From contig DWUT01000279.1 in NCBI GenBank assembly GCA_019120615.1, positions 1-37,211 on the forward strand: a stretch of 37,211 nt of DNA, read 5' to 3'. This DNA is from Candidatus Mediterraneibacter norfolkensis (GTDB taxonomy: Bacteria; Bacillota; Clostridia; Lachnospirales; Lachnospiraceae). Of the stretch, positions 1 through 8,845 are shown one piece after another (within the stretch, counting starts at the first letter, position 1; each line of letters begins with the position of its first letter). The notes under the pieces are model-generated. The model saw nothing but the letters and a program-made list of their open reading frames with translations, was not told where the DNA came from and made no database searches. The position numbers were made by a program, and so were the translations under genes.

Positions 1-96
1 CACAGCGACTTGTTCGGCAAATAATTCATTTACCGTCGTATGGGGAAACCTGTACGACAGTTTTTCTGTATCAGTCAAAGATTCGGCTCCATTCAT
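1..96 (-). CDS. Partial N-terminus of a probable NRPS-type adenylation enzyme
   Basis: Only the first 32 codons are inside the window; the gene runs off the left edge. The peptide contains FPHTTVNELFAEQVAV, which resembles the entry of an AMP-binding adenylation domain in nonribosomal peptide synthetases (typically TxxELFxxQVxxTPD). There is an in-frame stop just upstream of the ATG at 96. That ATG has a poor ribosome site, whereas a TTG at 78 follows GGAG by seven bases and may be the real start. It begins 13 bases after the cobS stop on the same strand, so read-through from the cobalamin operon is likely. With so little sequence, a stand-alone acyl or amino-acid ligase is equally possible. 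Similarity is seen; function is inferred. Confidence 0.5.
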   Translation of the reverse strand, partial: MNGAESLTDTEKLSYRFPHTTVNELFAEQVAV

Positions 97-109
97 AGGT
101 TATGCTATC

Positions 110-874
110 TTAACTTATCCCCCTGCTCAACACTGTCCCTGCCAGCATCGCCAGTTCACAGACCTGCAGAAAATATCCCGCCAGATCCCCTGTAGTCCCG
201 CCGAACTGCTTCCGGCTCATCCTGTAATAATAGAAAAACACAAGAAGCGCCGCCAGGATCACGATCACTGCCGTCTTCCAGGAAAGATACAGCATGATTC
301 CGCTGCAGGCACATGCCCACAGGATCAGCACTACTCTGACGCGCTTTCTCTGGGCTCCGTCCTGAAATGTGCGCAGAAGTCCGCTGTTCTTTGCCGCCCG
401 GAAACGCACCACAGAAATACCGCTCAGAGACCGGGAAAGCATATATGTACACGCGATCACAGGCAGAAGTTTCATCGTAACTTCACTCCAGAACGCCACA
501 TCTGCCAGGAAATAAACACACAGTCCGATCACGGCAAAGGCTCCTGTATTCGGGTCCTTCAGGATCTCAAGCTTCTTCTCCCTGTCCCCGTAGGAACTGA
601 GGGCGTCCACCGTATCTGCAAACCCGTCCAGATGGATCCCGCCGGATACAAGCACCGGGATCAGCGCCATGGCGATTGCAAAAAACAGGTTTCCACAGGA
701 AGTATGTTCCATAAGAAGATATCCGATAAGAAGCTGCAGCCCTCCTGTGACCGCTCCCACCACAGGAAAAAAACACATCGCATACTTCATATTTTTCTCG
801 TTCCATTCCACCATGGGGACCGGGATCTTGGAATACATGGATATGGCGATTGCCAGTGATCGTAACAGGTACAT
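110..874 (-). CDS. cobS: Adenosylcobinamide-GDP ribazoletransferase (cobalamin synthase)
   Basis: Membrane enzyme of the nucleotide-loop pathway. It joins adenosylcobinamide-GDP with alpha-ribazole (phosphate), releasing GMP and giving adenosylcobalamin (phosphate). The 254-residue length is normal for CobS. The family signature GGIHLDGFADTVDAL lies around residues 78-92 and a second conserved stretch FGGTTGDLAGYFLQ is near the C-terminus; several hydrophobic segments lie between and around them. It starts 13 bases after the cobT stop, so the two are almost certainly co-transcribed and act on successive steps. No cobU/cobP (cobinamide kinase) gene lies next to them here. Confidence 0.95.
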   Translation of the reverse strand: MYLLRSLAIAISMYSKIPVPMVEWNEKNMKYAMCFFPVVGAVTGGLQLLIGYLLMEHTSCGNLFFAIAMALIPVLVSGGIHLDGFADTVDALSSYGDREKKLEILKDPNTGAFAVIGLCVYFLADVAFWSEVTMKLLPVIACTYMLSRSLSGISVVRFRAAKNSGLLRTFQDGAQRKRVRVVLILWACACSGIMLYLSWKTAVIVILAALLVFFYYYRMSRKQFGGTTGDLAGYFLQVCELAMLAGTVLSRGIS

Positions 875-887
875 TTATCCCACACTC

Positions 888-1958
888 CTACTCATACTCT
901 TCATACTGTTCCACTTTGATCTCCTCAAAGGTACTCATTTTCAGATAGACCGCCAGTCCCATGTCCAGAAGAGGCATGGCGGCTACTGCTCCGCTCCCTT
1001 CCCCGAGAGACATATTACAGTCGATAAATTCAGACAGCCCCAGTGCATCGAGTACCATTCCTCCTGCCGTCTCCCCTGACCTGTGAGACGCCAGCATATA
1101 ATCCCTGCACTCCGGTACCATCTTTACCGCACACAGAGCCGCGGCTGATGAGATGAACCCATCGATCATGACCGGGATGTGGCAGAAAGCCCCGCCCAGA
1201 AATACTCCGGCAAGTCCGGCAATATCAAGACCTCCCACTTTCGCCAGGACATCCAGCGCGTCCTTTCGGTCAGGCTCATTGAGACGAATGGCTTCCCGGA
1301 TCACCTGCACCTTTCGCCTGAGCCCTTCTGAGCTTAAACCTGCCCCGCGCCCGGTGACCGCCTCCACGTCCTTTTCCAGGAGAACAGAGACCACAGCGCT
1401 GCTGGTCGTGGTATTGCCGATCCCCATCTCTCCTGTAGCCAGGATATCGTATCCCTTTTCCGCCAGTTCTCTGACGATCCGGATTCCGTTTAAGACTGCC
1501 TGCGCGGCCTGCTCCCTTGTCATGGCCGGACCTTTCATCATGTCCTTTGTCCCGTATGCCACCTTGTATTTCTCTCTGGTGATCGCCGGCACATCTGTGA
1601 CCATCCCGATATCCACCGGAAACAGATCCACGCCGGCGATCTCCGCCATAAGGCAGACGCTGGTTTCCTTCTTCGTGAAGTTTTCCGCTACAATGGCTGT
1701 GACTTCCTGCCCGGTCTGGGTAACTCCTTCCGCCACTACGCCGTTGTCGGCACACATGATCACAAGTCCTTTCCGGTCAAGGCCGTAAACAGCCTTTCCC
1801 TTTATCCCCGCGATCCGTATCACCGCATCTTCCAGTTTTCCCAGGCTGAAAAGAGGCTTTCCTACAGACTTCCACCTCTGCTTTGCCTTTTCCATGCTCT
1901 CCGCGTCTGCCGGCACGATCTGTTTTAACTCTTCTCTCAGTTTTTCTTCTGCTGTCAT
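888..1958 (-). CDS. cobT: Nicotinate-nucleotide-dimethylbenzimidazole phosphoribosyltransferase
   Basis: Soluble enzyme that activates the lower ligand base by transferring phosphoribose from nicotinate mononucleotide, giving an alpha-ribazole phosphate for CobS. About 356 residues, as expected. Near the C-terminus MSLGEGSGAVAAMPLLD carries the glutamate that acts as general base in the family; GEMGIGNTTTS is the conserved phosphate-binding stretch. A start at 1982 is possible, but the ATG at 1958 is preferred because a GGGGGA ribosome site precedes it and it follows the cbiA stop by a single base (TGA-G-ATG), a classic coupled junction. The lower base actually used cannot be read from the sequence. 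Confidence 0.95.
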   Translation of the reverse strand: MTAEEKLREELKQIVPADAESMEKAKQRWKSVGKPLFSLGKLEDAVIRIAGIKGKAVYGLDRKGLVIMCADNGVVAEGVTQTGQEVTAIVAENFTKKETSVCLMAEIAGVDLFPVDIGMVTDVPAITREKYKVAYGTKDMMKGPAMTREQAAQAVLNGIRIVRELAEKGYDILATGEMGIGNTTTSSAVVSVLLEKDVEAVTGRGAGLSSEGLRRKVQVIREAIRLNEPDRKDALDVLAKVGGLDIAGLAGVFLGGAFCHIPVMIDGFISSAAALCAVKMVPECRDYMLASHRSGETAGGMVLDALGLSEFIDCNMSLGEGSGAVAAMPLLDMGLAVYLKMSTFEEIKVEQYEEYE

Positions 1959-1959
1959 C

Positions 1960-3492
1960 TCATTCCCCCATCTTATCCTCACATTCTTTTCGATTTCTGT
2001 CCTGCCTTTTCTCCTGATCGGAATCCATCCCTGTCTCAGTCTTTTCTCTCCAGTTCCCGCATCTTCTCACAAAACGCTCTGCAAATCCTCTCATGGACGG
2101 CAGATACAGATGAGGATATCCCGCGAACAGATTTCCCTCCATATGGATGCAGTTCCATTTTCTGCATCCGTCCGGCTTCACGGCAACACAGTCCTCTCCA
2201 CTGTCCGTACTGTCCCAGTAATGGAACTCATGTCCCCGGATCGTCTCCCCCGGGAGAAGATATCCTTCCGAAGGACGATTTCCCTCCGGACAAGAGTCCC
2301 CTTCCTCCCGGCTCCTGATCTGCACATATCCGAACCGGACCAGTTTTCCTGTGGGATATGTCCTCCCATGTATCCTTCCCACGAGGGAATAAACATTCCC
2401 ATCCCGGTTCTCCATCTCTTCATGAAGATACATGAATCCCCCGCACTCGGCAAGGCAGGGCATCCCCGCTTCCAGCGCAGACCTCACAGAAGACAGCATT
2501 CCTTTATTCTCCGCAAGTTCTTTCCCGTGAAGTTCCGGATATCCTCCGCCCAGGATCAATCCGTCAAGGTTCTCCGGCAGGGCACTGTCCCGAAGCGGGC
2601 TGAAAGGAACGAGAGTGCATCCAAGATCTTCCAGAAGAGTCAGATTGTCCTTGTAATAAAAGCAGAACGCCTCATCCCTGGCAATGCCAAGGCGGATTTT
2701 TCTCCTGACAGATACGTGATCTCCATCCTGTTCTCCGACCTGCTCCGATCCTGACCCCGATCCTGACCCGATCCCGGAGTCCCGGGCCGCTCTCCCTGCG
2801 ATCTCTCTCACCAGATCCAGGTCCACCGTCCGGGAAAAGAGATTTCCTGCCTCCTGCATCCGTGCTTTCAGCCCCTCCATCTCCTGGGGCGTCACAAGTC
2901 CCAGATGCCGGCTCTCCATCCGGAAACAGGGATCCTCCGGCAGATAGCCCACCACCGGGATACCGAGTCCCATTTTCCGGAGTTCCTCCTCCAGCATCTT
3001 CTTCAGCCGGGGATACAGCATATCCGATACCCGGTTCAGAAGGATCCCGCAGACATTGCTGTCCTCCCGGAACTCCGCGATTCCCTTCACCACTGCCGCC
3101 AGAGAAAGGGACGCGCCCCGGCAGGGAAGCACCAGAAGGACGGGAAGCCCGAGCGTCCTTGCCACATCGTAGGAGCTGGCTCTCTCCGAATCCAGCGCCA
3201 TACCGTCGTAATATCCCATCACGCCCTCTGTGACAGTAATATCCGCACCCTCTGTATGTCTTTCGTATTCCCGGATCAGTTCCTCTTTTTCAGAAAAGAA
3301 CAGATCCAGGTTCTTAGAATCGATCCCCAGCACTTCTCTGTGGAACATGGGGTCAATGTAATCCGGGCCGCACTTGCACGCCCGCACCTTCAATCCCCGG
3401 TCCCGCAGCGCCGCCATCAGCGCACATGCTACCGCAGTCTTCCCGCTGCCGCTGGCAGGGGCAGTGAGCAGGATTCCTCCTGTCTTCTCCAT
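1960..3492 (-). CDS. cbiA: Cobyrinate a,c-diamide synthase
   Basis: ATP- and glutamine-dependent amidation of the a and c side chains of cob(II)yrinate. The N-terminal half is a dethiobiotin-synthetase-like NTPase with the P-loop APASGSGKT at residues 11-19. The C-terminal half is a class I glutamine amidotransferase with nucleophile Cys350 in AECGGFMYL and a GHEFHY histidine motif downstream. The halves are joined by a low-complexity Gly-Ser linker around residues 240-250 that arose from tandem gatcctgac-like repeats at about 2745-2775. The end carries a charged tail of about 30 residues beyond the usual domain. At 510 residues it is somewhat longer than most CbiA. The start ATG overlaps the cbiET stop by one base (TGATG). 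Confidence 0.94.
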   Translation of the reverse strand: MEKTGGILLTAPASGSGKTAVACALMAALRDRGLKVRACKCGPDYIDPMFHREVLGIDSKNLDLFFSEKEELIREYERHTEGADITVTEGVMGYYDGMALDSERASSYDVARTLGLPVLLVLPCRGASLSLAAVVKGIAEFREDSNVCGILLNRVSDMLYPRLKKMLEEELRKMGLGIPVVGYLPEDPCFRMESRHLGLVTPQEMEGLKARMQEAGNLFSRTVDLDLVREIAGRAARDSGIGSGSGSGSEQVGEQDGDHVSVRRKIRLGIARDEAFCFYYKDNLTLLEDLGCTLVPFSPLRDSALPENLDGLILGGGYPELHGKELAENKGMLSSVRSALEAGMPCLAECGGFMYLHEEMENRDGNVYSLVGRIHGRTYPTGKLVRFGYVQIRSREEGDSCPEGNRPSEGYLLPGETIRGHEFHYWDSTDSGEDCVAVKPDGCRKWNCIHMEGNLFAGYPHLYLPSMRGFAERFVRRCGNWREKTETGMDSDQEKRQDRNRKECEDKMGE

Positions 3493-4745
3493 CAGGCATC
3501 ACCTCTCTCTGCAGGAATCCCTCCTGCGGAAATGATATAGACCGGATTCTGTCCCGTCATCATATGATATCTCCCCAGTTCCCGGGATCTGGACACGGAA
3601 AGCTGAGTGATCTCCGGATGCCTCAGCAGTCCTCCTTCAACCGCCTCCATCACTTCCTTTACTGTCTCAAGGGAAATGGCGTTGATGACAATGCGGACCT
3701 GATCATTTTTCTCAATGGCACAGGAAAGGATTTCCTTCAGATTGCCGGAACTTCCCCCGACGAACAGATGGGTTGGGGGTTCCAAAGTCCTCAATGCTTC
3801 CGGAGCCACTCCGGGAATGATCCGTATCCCGTCCGTCCGGAATCGTCTCCGGTTCTCCCTGATCAGTTCCAGCGCTTCCGGATTTTTCTCCACTGCATAG
3901 ACCCGGATCCGGCTCCCGCATCGCGCCGCCTCTACGGATACAGATCCGGTTCCCGCGCCAACATCCCACACTACCGCGTCTTCTGTCAGCCTGAGCCGGG
4001 CGATGCTGACCGCCCGGACCTCTTCCTTGGTCATTGGGACCTTTCCCCGGATGAACTCTTCGTCGCTCACGTGAGGGCCTGTCTGTTCCGACGGATGGGA
4101 ATTCTCGATCAGCACCGTACAGAGTCCCTCCAGGTCGTCTCCTGTAAGTTCAGAAGGTTTCCCGGAAATGATCTTTTCATCCTCGTAAGAGAGCCTGCTG
4201 CCGGCATGGACCGTCACATGATCCATCCCGTATTCCAGCAGCCTCTCCAGCACCTTCTTTCCACTCCCTGCGCTTCCCAGCAGGAGGAACGTTTTCCTGT
4301 TACGGTCCACTGTTTGTATAAAGTCCTCATCTTTGCCGTGAAGACTCACAAGAGCGGCGTCCTCCCAGGAAGTCTCCAGTCTGGCGGCAAGGTACACTAC
4401 AGAAGAAATACCGGGAATCATCTCCACTTTACATCCCTTCATCCGTTCCCGGATTTCTGAATCAAGCTTCTTTGCCCCGCTGTAAAAACCGGTATCGCCG
4501 GAAAGGAGCACTCCGATCCGTCCGTACTCCGGGTGTGTCTCTACATAGGAAACGATCTCTTTCGGACGATATTCCGCCAGCATCGGCTTACTCTTTCTCT
4601 CTTCGCTTCCAACAGATTCCAGCATGCGCTGTGCCCCGATCAGACAGTCGCAGGAGCGGATACATCTCTCTGCCTGCACGGTCATTCCATCTTCTGTTCC
4701 CATTCCGATCCCCACAAGGAAGATCACACGCTCTTTCTCACACAT
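3492..4745 (-). CDS. cbiET: Bifunctional cobalt-precorrin-7 C5-methyltransferase / C15-methyltransferase-decarboxylase (CbiE-CbiT fusion)
   Basis: Fusion of two enzymes of corrin ring modification, 417 residues. The first ~205 residues are a tetrapyrrole methylase (CbiE: FLVGIGMGTEDGMTVQA, then LLSGDTGFYSGA and PGISSVVYLAARL). The remainder is a Rossmann SAM methyltransferase of the CbiT type with WDVGAGTGSVSVEAA as the SAM-binding loop. Equivalent to CobL of the aerobic pathway, but the neighbours (cbiD, split cbiF/H) place it in the anaerobic early-cobalt route. The start overlaps the end of cbiH by eight bases and the stop overlaps cbiA by one, so translation is coupled on both sides. Confidence 0.95.
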   Translation of the reverse strand: MCEKERVIFLVGIGMGTEDGMTVQAERCIRSCDCLIGAQRMLESVGSEERKSKPMLAEYRPKEIVSYVETHPEYGRIGVLLSGDTGFYSGAKKLDSEIRERMKGCKVEMIPGISSVVYLAARLETSWEDAALVSLHGKDEDFIQTVDRNRKTFLLLGSAGSGKKVLERLLEYGMDHVTVHAGSRLSYEDEKIISGKPSELTGDDLEGLCTVLIENSHPSEQTGPHVSDEEFIRGKVPMTKEEVRAVSIARLRLTEDAVVWDVGAGTGSVSVEAARCGSRIRVYAVEKNPEALELIRENRRRFRTDGIRIIPGVAPEALRTLEPPTHLFVGGSSGNLKEILSCAIEKNDQVRIVINAISLETVKEVMEAVEGGLLRHPEITQLSVSRSRELGRYHMMTGQNPVYIISAGGIPAERGDA

Positions 4746-5469
4746 CTTTATATCCTCTCGGCGTCACCATCCTGCCGTTTAATTCCATCGTCTTCGAATT
4801 GCCGATAAAGACCGTTGTAAACATGTCGGTCTGTGTCGTCTTCAGCCGCTCGAGAGTGAGGATCTCATATGCCTCACCCTCCCGCCCGATATTTTTTACG
4901 ATACCACAGACCGTCTCCGGCGCACGGTGCCTCAAAATGATCCCACATGCTTTCTCCAGATAGTCCGCACGCTTTCTGCTGGAAGGATTATACAGACAGA
5001 TGACAAAATCAGCTTCCGCCGCGGCGTTCAGACGCTTCTCGATCAGTTCCCAGGGGGTCAGCAGATCGCTCAGACTTATAACTGCGAAATCATGCATCAG
5101 CGGCGCCCCCAAAACAGCAGCTCCGCCGGACGCGGCTGTGATTCCCGGCACCACTTCGATCCCGATCTCAGGATAGTCCTTCCCGATCTCACAGATCAGG
5201 CCCGCCATGCCGTAGATCCCGGCATCCCCGCTGCACACCATTGCCACATCCTGACCTTTCTCTGCCTCCTCAAAAGCCATACGGCACCGGTCCGCCTCTT
5301 TGCGCATGGGCGTGCTCAGGAACACCTTATCCGGAAACTGATCCCGGATCAGGTCGATATACACCGTATATCCAATGATAACCGGACAGTGTTCCAGCAC
5401 CTTTCTGGCTTTTATCGTCATCTGGTCTGCGGCACCCGGCCCCAGCCCCGTCACATAGATCGTGCTCAT
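4738..5469 (-). CDS. cbiH: Cobalt-precorrin-3B C17-methyltransferase
   Basis: SAM-dependent methylase that contracts the ring and methylates C17 of cobalt-factor III/precorrin-3B. Tetrapyrrole-methylase fold with YVTGLGPGAADQMTIKA at the start, VCSGDAGIYGMA and VVPGITAASGGAA, all typical of CbiH/CobJ. About 243 residues from the preferred start at 5469, which is preceded by AGGAG eight bases away; an upstream in-frame ATG at 5502 would add 11 lysine-rich residues but has no better ribosome site. It lies 45 bases after cbiF, the only real gap inside the cbi part of the operon. In many anaerobic-pathway operons cbiG sits between cbiF and cbiH; it is absent here. Confidence 0.93.
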   Translation of the reverse strand: MSTIYVTGLGPGAADQMTIKARKVLEHCPVIIGYTVYIDLIRDQFPDKVFLSTPMRKEADRCRMAFEEAEKGQDVAMVCSGDAGIYGMAGLICEIGKDYPEIGIEVVPGITAASGGAAVLGAPLMHDFAVISLSDLLTPWELIEKRLNAAAEADFVICLYNPSSRKRADYLEKACGIILRHRAPETVCGIVKNIGREGEAYEILTLERLKTTQTDMFTTVFIGNSKTMELNGRMVTPRGYKDV

Positions 5470-5514
5470 TTTATCTGCTCCTTTTTTCTTTTCTTCTGCC
5501 ACGGCGTTTCCGCC

Positions 5515-6345
5515 TCATCTCGATTGAAGGTTTCTTCTATCTGAAAGTTTTCTCTCCTCTGCATGCGCAGAAAGTTCTCTTTTTTCCGGGTCTGCGGACG
5601 CTTTACGGAACTCTGTGGTAAATGACGGGTCATACAGCTTTGATCTCTCATACTCGCCATCCAATACTCTTCCCACAACGATCAGCGCGGTCTTTGTCAC
5701 ATTCTCCGCCTCTGCAGTCTCCGCCAGATCAGCCACAGTACACCGCAGCACCTTCTCTTCCGGCCAGGTTGCTTTGTATACAATAGCCGCAGGCGTATCC
5801 TCGGGATATCCTCCACGGATCAGCTCTTCGGAAAGCTGCCGGAGCATCCCGGTGCTCAGGAAGATGACCATAGTAGACTGATGGGCCGCAAAACTCCGGA
5901 TCGACTCCTTCTCCGGCACAGGGGTCCTTCCCGCCATCCTTGTGATCACCACGGACTGTGAGATCCCCGGAAGGGTATACTCTGCCTCCAGCGCAGCGGC
6001 AGCGCCACAGAAAGAACTCACACCCGGGCACACCTCATAGGAAATGCCGCACCGGTCCAGTTCATCCATCTGCTCCCGGATTGCTCCGTAAAGGCATGGA
6101 TCCCCTGTGTGGAGACGGACGATTTCTTTTTTCTCTCTTTCCCCCCGCTCCATCACTTCCATTACCTCTTCCAGGGTCATCTTTGCGCTGTTATAGATCT
6201 CGCATTCTTTTCTGCACAGTGACAAAAGGCCGGGATTTACGAGAGATCCTGCATAGATCACGATGTCCGCGGACTGTAACAACCGCTGCCCTCTCACCGT
6301 GATCAGATCCTCGGCGCCCGGTCCGGCTCCCACAAATGTAATCAT
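5515..6345 (-). CDS. cbiF: Cobalt-precorrin-4 C11-methyltransferase
   Basis: SAM-dependent methylation at C11 of the contracted corrin ring. Starts with FVGAGPGAEDLITVRGQ and contains LHTGDPCLYGAIREQ and CPGVSSFCGAAAALEAEYTLPG, diagnostic for CbiF/CobM. The family normally ends near the RSKLYDPSF stretch; here about 30 extra, mostly charged residues follow, so 276 residues is slightly long. The ATG overlaps the cbiL stop by four bases (ATGA). The charged tail plus the following 45-base gap occupy the place where cbiG is often found, so the tail may be a scar of gene loss (inference). Confidence 0.95.
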   Translation of the reverse strand: MITFVGAGPGAEDLITVRGQRLLQSADIVIYAGSLVNPGLLSLCRKECEIYNSAKMTLEEVMEVMERGEREKKEIVRLHTGDPCLYGAIREQMDELDRCGISYEVCPGVSSFCGAAAALEAEYTLPGISQSVVITRMAGRTPVPEKESIRSFAAHQSTMVIFLSTGMLRQLSEELIRGGYPEDTPAAIVYKATWPEEKVLRCTVADLAETAEAENVTKTALIVVGRVLDGEYERSKLYDPSFTTEFRKASADPEKRELSAHAEERKLSDRRNLQSR

Positions 6346-7106
6346 ATCTTCTCTCCTCCTGTGCTTTTTTCTTTTACAATGAGCAACGAGTAATATCCCG
6401 CCTGCTCCGGTATCTCTTCCACGGAAAAGTAAACTTTCTCATTTTCCATACCGCAGTTTTCCACCATCTCCGCATCCAGTCCTTTTTCCATCAGGATCTG
6501 TTTCACATCCGCCATCTTCCGGCCCGCTTTCATCAGCACCTTCGTCCCCGGAAGTTCCAGTCCTTTCTCAATCTGATAAGATGCAGGAAGAATATGAAGT
6601 TCCTGCCGGTTCTCCGCAAGGGATATGTCCATCCGTGCTGCAGCCGCACAGAAAGAAGGGATACCCGGCACAAGTTCCGTGGGATACCCCTTCCTCTTCA
6701 GCCTTTTGTGCACATACATACAGGTCGAATAGACGGTGGGATCTCCAAGCGTGAGAAAGACCACGTCCTTCCCCTGCTCCAGTATCTCCGCCACCGCGTC
6801 CGCATCCATATCATGAATGTTCCTCAGTTTGTCCTTCTCCTTGATCATCGGCATGGGAAGAAAGATCCGGTCCTTTTTTTCCACCTCCGGCACAGCGCCC
6901 CGGGCAATGCCAAATGCCACGCACCGGTCAAGATATTCTTTATACTGACTTTCGGTTCCTGCCTTTTCACAGACAGGCGCCTCCAGACTGTTGTCTGATA
7001 CCGGGACAGCGATCACGCTGCACTCCCGGATCGCACGGACCGCCTTTAATGTCATCAGTTCCGGATCCCCCGGTCCCACTCCTGCTCCTGTAAATGTTCC
7101 GCTCAT
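6342..7106 (-). CDS. cbiL: Cobalt-precorrin-2 C20-methyltransferase
   Basis: Adds the C20 methyl group to cobalt-precorrin-2 (cobalt-factor II), the first ring methylation committed to cobalamin. 254 residues with GAGVGPGDPELMTLKAV at the N-terminus, FLTLGDPTVYSTCMYVH in the middle and VPGIPSFCAAAARM for substrate binding, all CbiL/CobI signatures. Four-base ATGA overlaps join it to cbiD upstream and cbiF downstream. The metal form of the substrate (with or without cobalt) is inferred from the presence of CbiD rather than seen directly. Confidence 0.95.
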   Translation of the reverse strand: MSGTFTGAGVGPGDPELMTLKAVRAIRECSVIAVPVSDNSLEAPVCEKAGTESQYKEYLDRCVAFGIARGAVPEVEKKDRIFLPMPMIKEKDKLRNIHDMDADAVAEILEQGKDVVFLTLGDPTVYSTCMYVHKRLKRKGYPTELVPGIPSFCAAAARMDISLAENRQELHILPASYQIEKGLELPGTKVLMKAGRKMADVKQILMEKGLDAEMVENCGMENEKVYFSVEEIPEQAGYYSLLIVKEKSTGGEKI

Positions 7107-8368
7107 TTCTTGTCTGTTCCTCCTGTCTTTTTCTCCTGATCTGCCTGTTCATCTGCATAGACTGATGCCCCCTGCTTATCTGCGGATTCCGCCTTCTCCC
7201 TGCGGATCCGTCGAAGGAGCATCTCCGCATCCTTTGTGCTGCCAAGGACCCCGTCCTCCAGAGAAAACAGGATTGCTCCGATCGCAAGTCCCTCTCCGGC
7301 TCTATGGCGAAGATAAAATTCGATCCGGTCCATCACAGTCTCCATCACCTGCTGCAGGACTCCCTTTTCCTTTAAGATCCCGACTGCTTCTTCGGTATTG
7401 ATGCACTGCATCAGCCTTTGCACAGTCTCCCGGTCTGCACCTGCCATGGCGGCATGGGATGCAAATACTTCCATCCTGCAGTCTGCCTGCCGGGAATGTG
7501 TATTCATGACTCCTGCCGCCAGTTTGACAAATTTGCCCACATGACCGATCAGAAGGATCCCCTTCATTCCCAGAAGCCTGGCATCATCAATGGTCTCTCC
7601 CACATAATTGCTGCATTTGACTGCCATAAAGGGATCCGCCTTGAGAGTCTCTCTTAAGAAATCTGTTCCATAATTTCCCGGGACAACATAGCAGTATTGA
7701 TGACCGCCATCCCGCAGCATCTTCATCTCAAGCCAGATCGTATCCGTCAGCGCTTTCTCACTCATGGGCTCCACAATCCCGCTGGTCCCAAGGACAGACA
7801 GTCCGCCCTCAATCCCCAGTCTGGGGTTGAAAGTTTTTTTCGCCGTCTCTTCTCCCTGGGGAATAGAAATTGTCACCCGGAGCAGATCACTGCAGCCGTA
7901 TTTCCTGCGGATTTCATTCACCGCTTCCCCGATCATCCTGCGGGGTACTCTGTTGATCGCCGCCTGACCGACATGCTGCTCCAGGCCGGGTTTTGTCACC
8001 CTGCCGACTCCTTCACCGCCATCGATAAGAATACCTTCCTCGTCAAAACAGGATTCTGTATCATTACTCTCCCGCTTATCAGGCTCCGCCGCAATCTCCA
8101 CCCGCGCAAAAACGAGGAGCCCGTCTGTCACATCCGGGTCATCCCCGCTGAATTTGCGCACTGCGCACTCTGCGTATTCTGCTGTTCTTGTAATGCATTC
8201 CACATCCAGATAAAGTTCGATTCCCTTCGGGGTCATCAGACGGACATGATCGGTCTGTTCCCCGGAGAGCAGCATCTGCGCGGCAGCTTTCGCTGCTGCC
8301 GCCGCACAGCTCCCGGTCGTATATCCCAGCCTCAGACCGGACCGGGTCCGTCCGATATCGGGTTTCAT
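7103..8368 (-). CDS. cbiD: Cobalt-precorrin-5B C1-methyltransferase
   Basis: Methylates C1 during anaerobic corrin synthesis; its presence marks the early-cobalt route. The N-terminus GYTTGSCAAAAAKAA is the family hallmark, and the segments LGTSGIVEPMSEKAL, VPGNYGTDFL and LIGHVGKFVKLAAGVMNTHS are also characteristic. At 421 residues it is longer than the usual 360-380; the excess is a lysine/glutamate-rich C-terminal tail (about residues 390-421). Its ATG overlaps the stop of bcp by four bases, so the peroxiredoxin gene is the true first gene of the operon. The next gene, cbiL, also overlaps by four bases. Confidence 0.95.
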   Translation of the reverse strand: MKPDIGRTRSGLRLGYTTGSCAAAAAKAAAQMLLSGEQTDHVRLMTPKGIELYLDVECITRTAEYAECAVRKFSGDDPDVTDGLLVFARVEIAAEPDKRESNDTESCFDEEGILIDGGEGVGRVTKPGLEQHVGQAAINRVPRRMIGEAVNEIRRKYGCSDLLRVTISIPQGEETAKKTFNPRLGIEGGLSVLGTSGIVEPMSEKALTDTIWLEMKMLRDGGHQYCYVVPGNYGTDFLRETLKADPFMAVKCSNYVGETIDDARLLGMKGILLIGHVGKFVKLAAGVMNTHSRQADCRMEVFASHAAMAGADRETVQRLMQCINTEEAVGILKEKGVLQQVMETVMDRIEFYLRHRAGEGLAIGAILFSLEDGVLGSTKDAEMLLRRIRREKAESADKQGASVYADEQADQEKKTGGTDKK

Positions 8369-8823
8369 TCTGAAAGTTCCTCCAGCATCTGAGCCGGATT
8401 CTCCGCTGCCTTCACTTTTCCGAAGGCTTTCACGATCACACCTTCCTCATCAATAAGATAAGTCGTCCGCACTACTCCCATTGTCTTCTTTCCGTACATG
8501 TTCTTTTCTTTCCAGACGTCATACGCCTGGATACAGGTCAGTTCCGTATCGGAAAGCAGCGTGAAAGGAAGGTTGTACTTCTCCTCAAATTTTTTATGAG
8601 AAGCAACGCTGTCCTTGCTCACTCCGAGGACCACCGCCCCTTTCTCCGTAAACTGAGGATACAGTTCTCCAAACCCGCATGCCTGTTTTGTGCACCCCGG
8701 TGTGTTATCCCTGGGGTAAAAATAAAGGATCACTTTTTTTCCTCTGTATTCTTCCAGTGTATGCATCTCTCCGTTCTGATCCGGCAGTTCAAATGCCGGA
8801 GCTTTTGTCCCGACTTCTAACAT
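8365..8823 (-). CDS. bcp: Thiol peroxidase of the Bcp/PrxQ family
   Basis: Cytoplasmic peroxiredoxin that reduces hydroperoxides with thioredoxin-type donors. 152 residues, full length. The catalytic motif PRDNTPGCTKQAC gives a peroxidatic Cys44 and a candidate resolving Cys49, the PrxQ arrangement. GGAGG lies seven bases before the ATG. It is the first gene downstream of the promoter at 8856-8884 and overlaps cbiD by four bases, so it is transcribed and probably translationally coupled with cobalamin synthesis. A protective role for oxygen-sensitive cobalt corrinoids is an attractive inference, not something the sequence proves. Confidence 0.95.
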   Translation of the reverse strand: MLEVGTKAPAFELPDQNGEMHTLEEYRGKKVILYFYPRDNTPGCTKQACGFGELYPQFTEKGAVVLGVSKDSVASHKKFEEKYNLPFTLLSDTELTCIQAYDVWKEKNMYGKKTMGVVRTTYLIDEEGVIVKAFGKVKAAENPAQMLEELSE

Positions 8824-8845
8824 CTGTTTTCCTCCTTTTTTCAGT

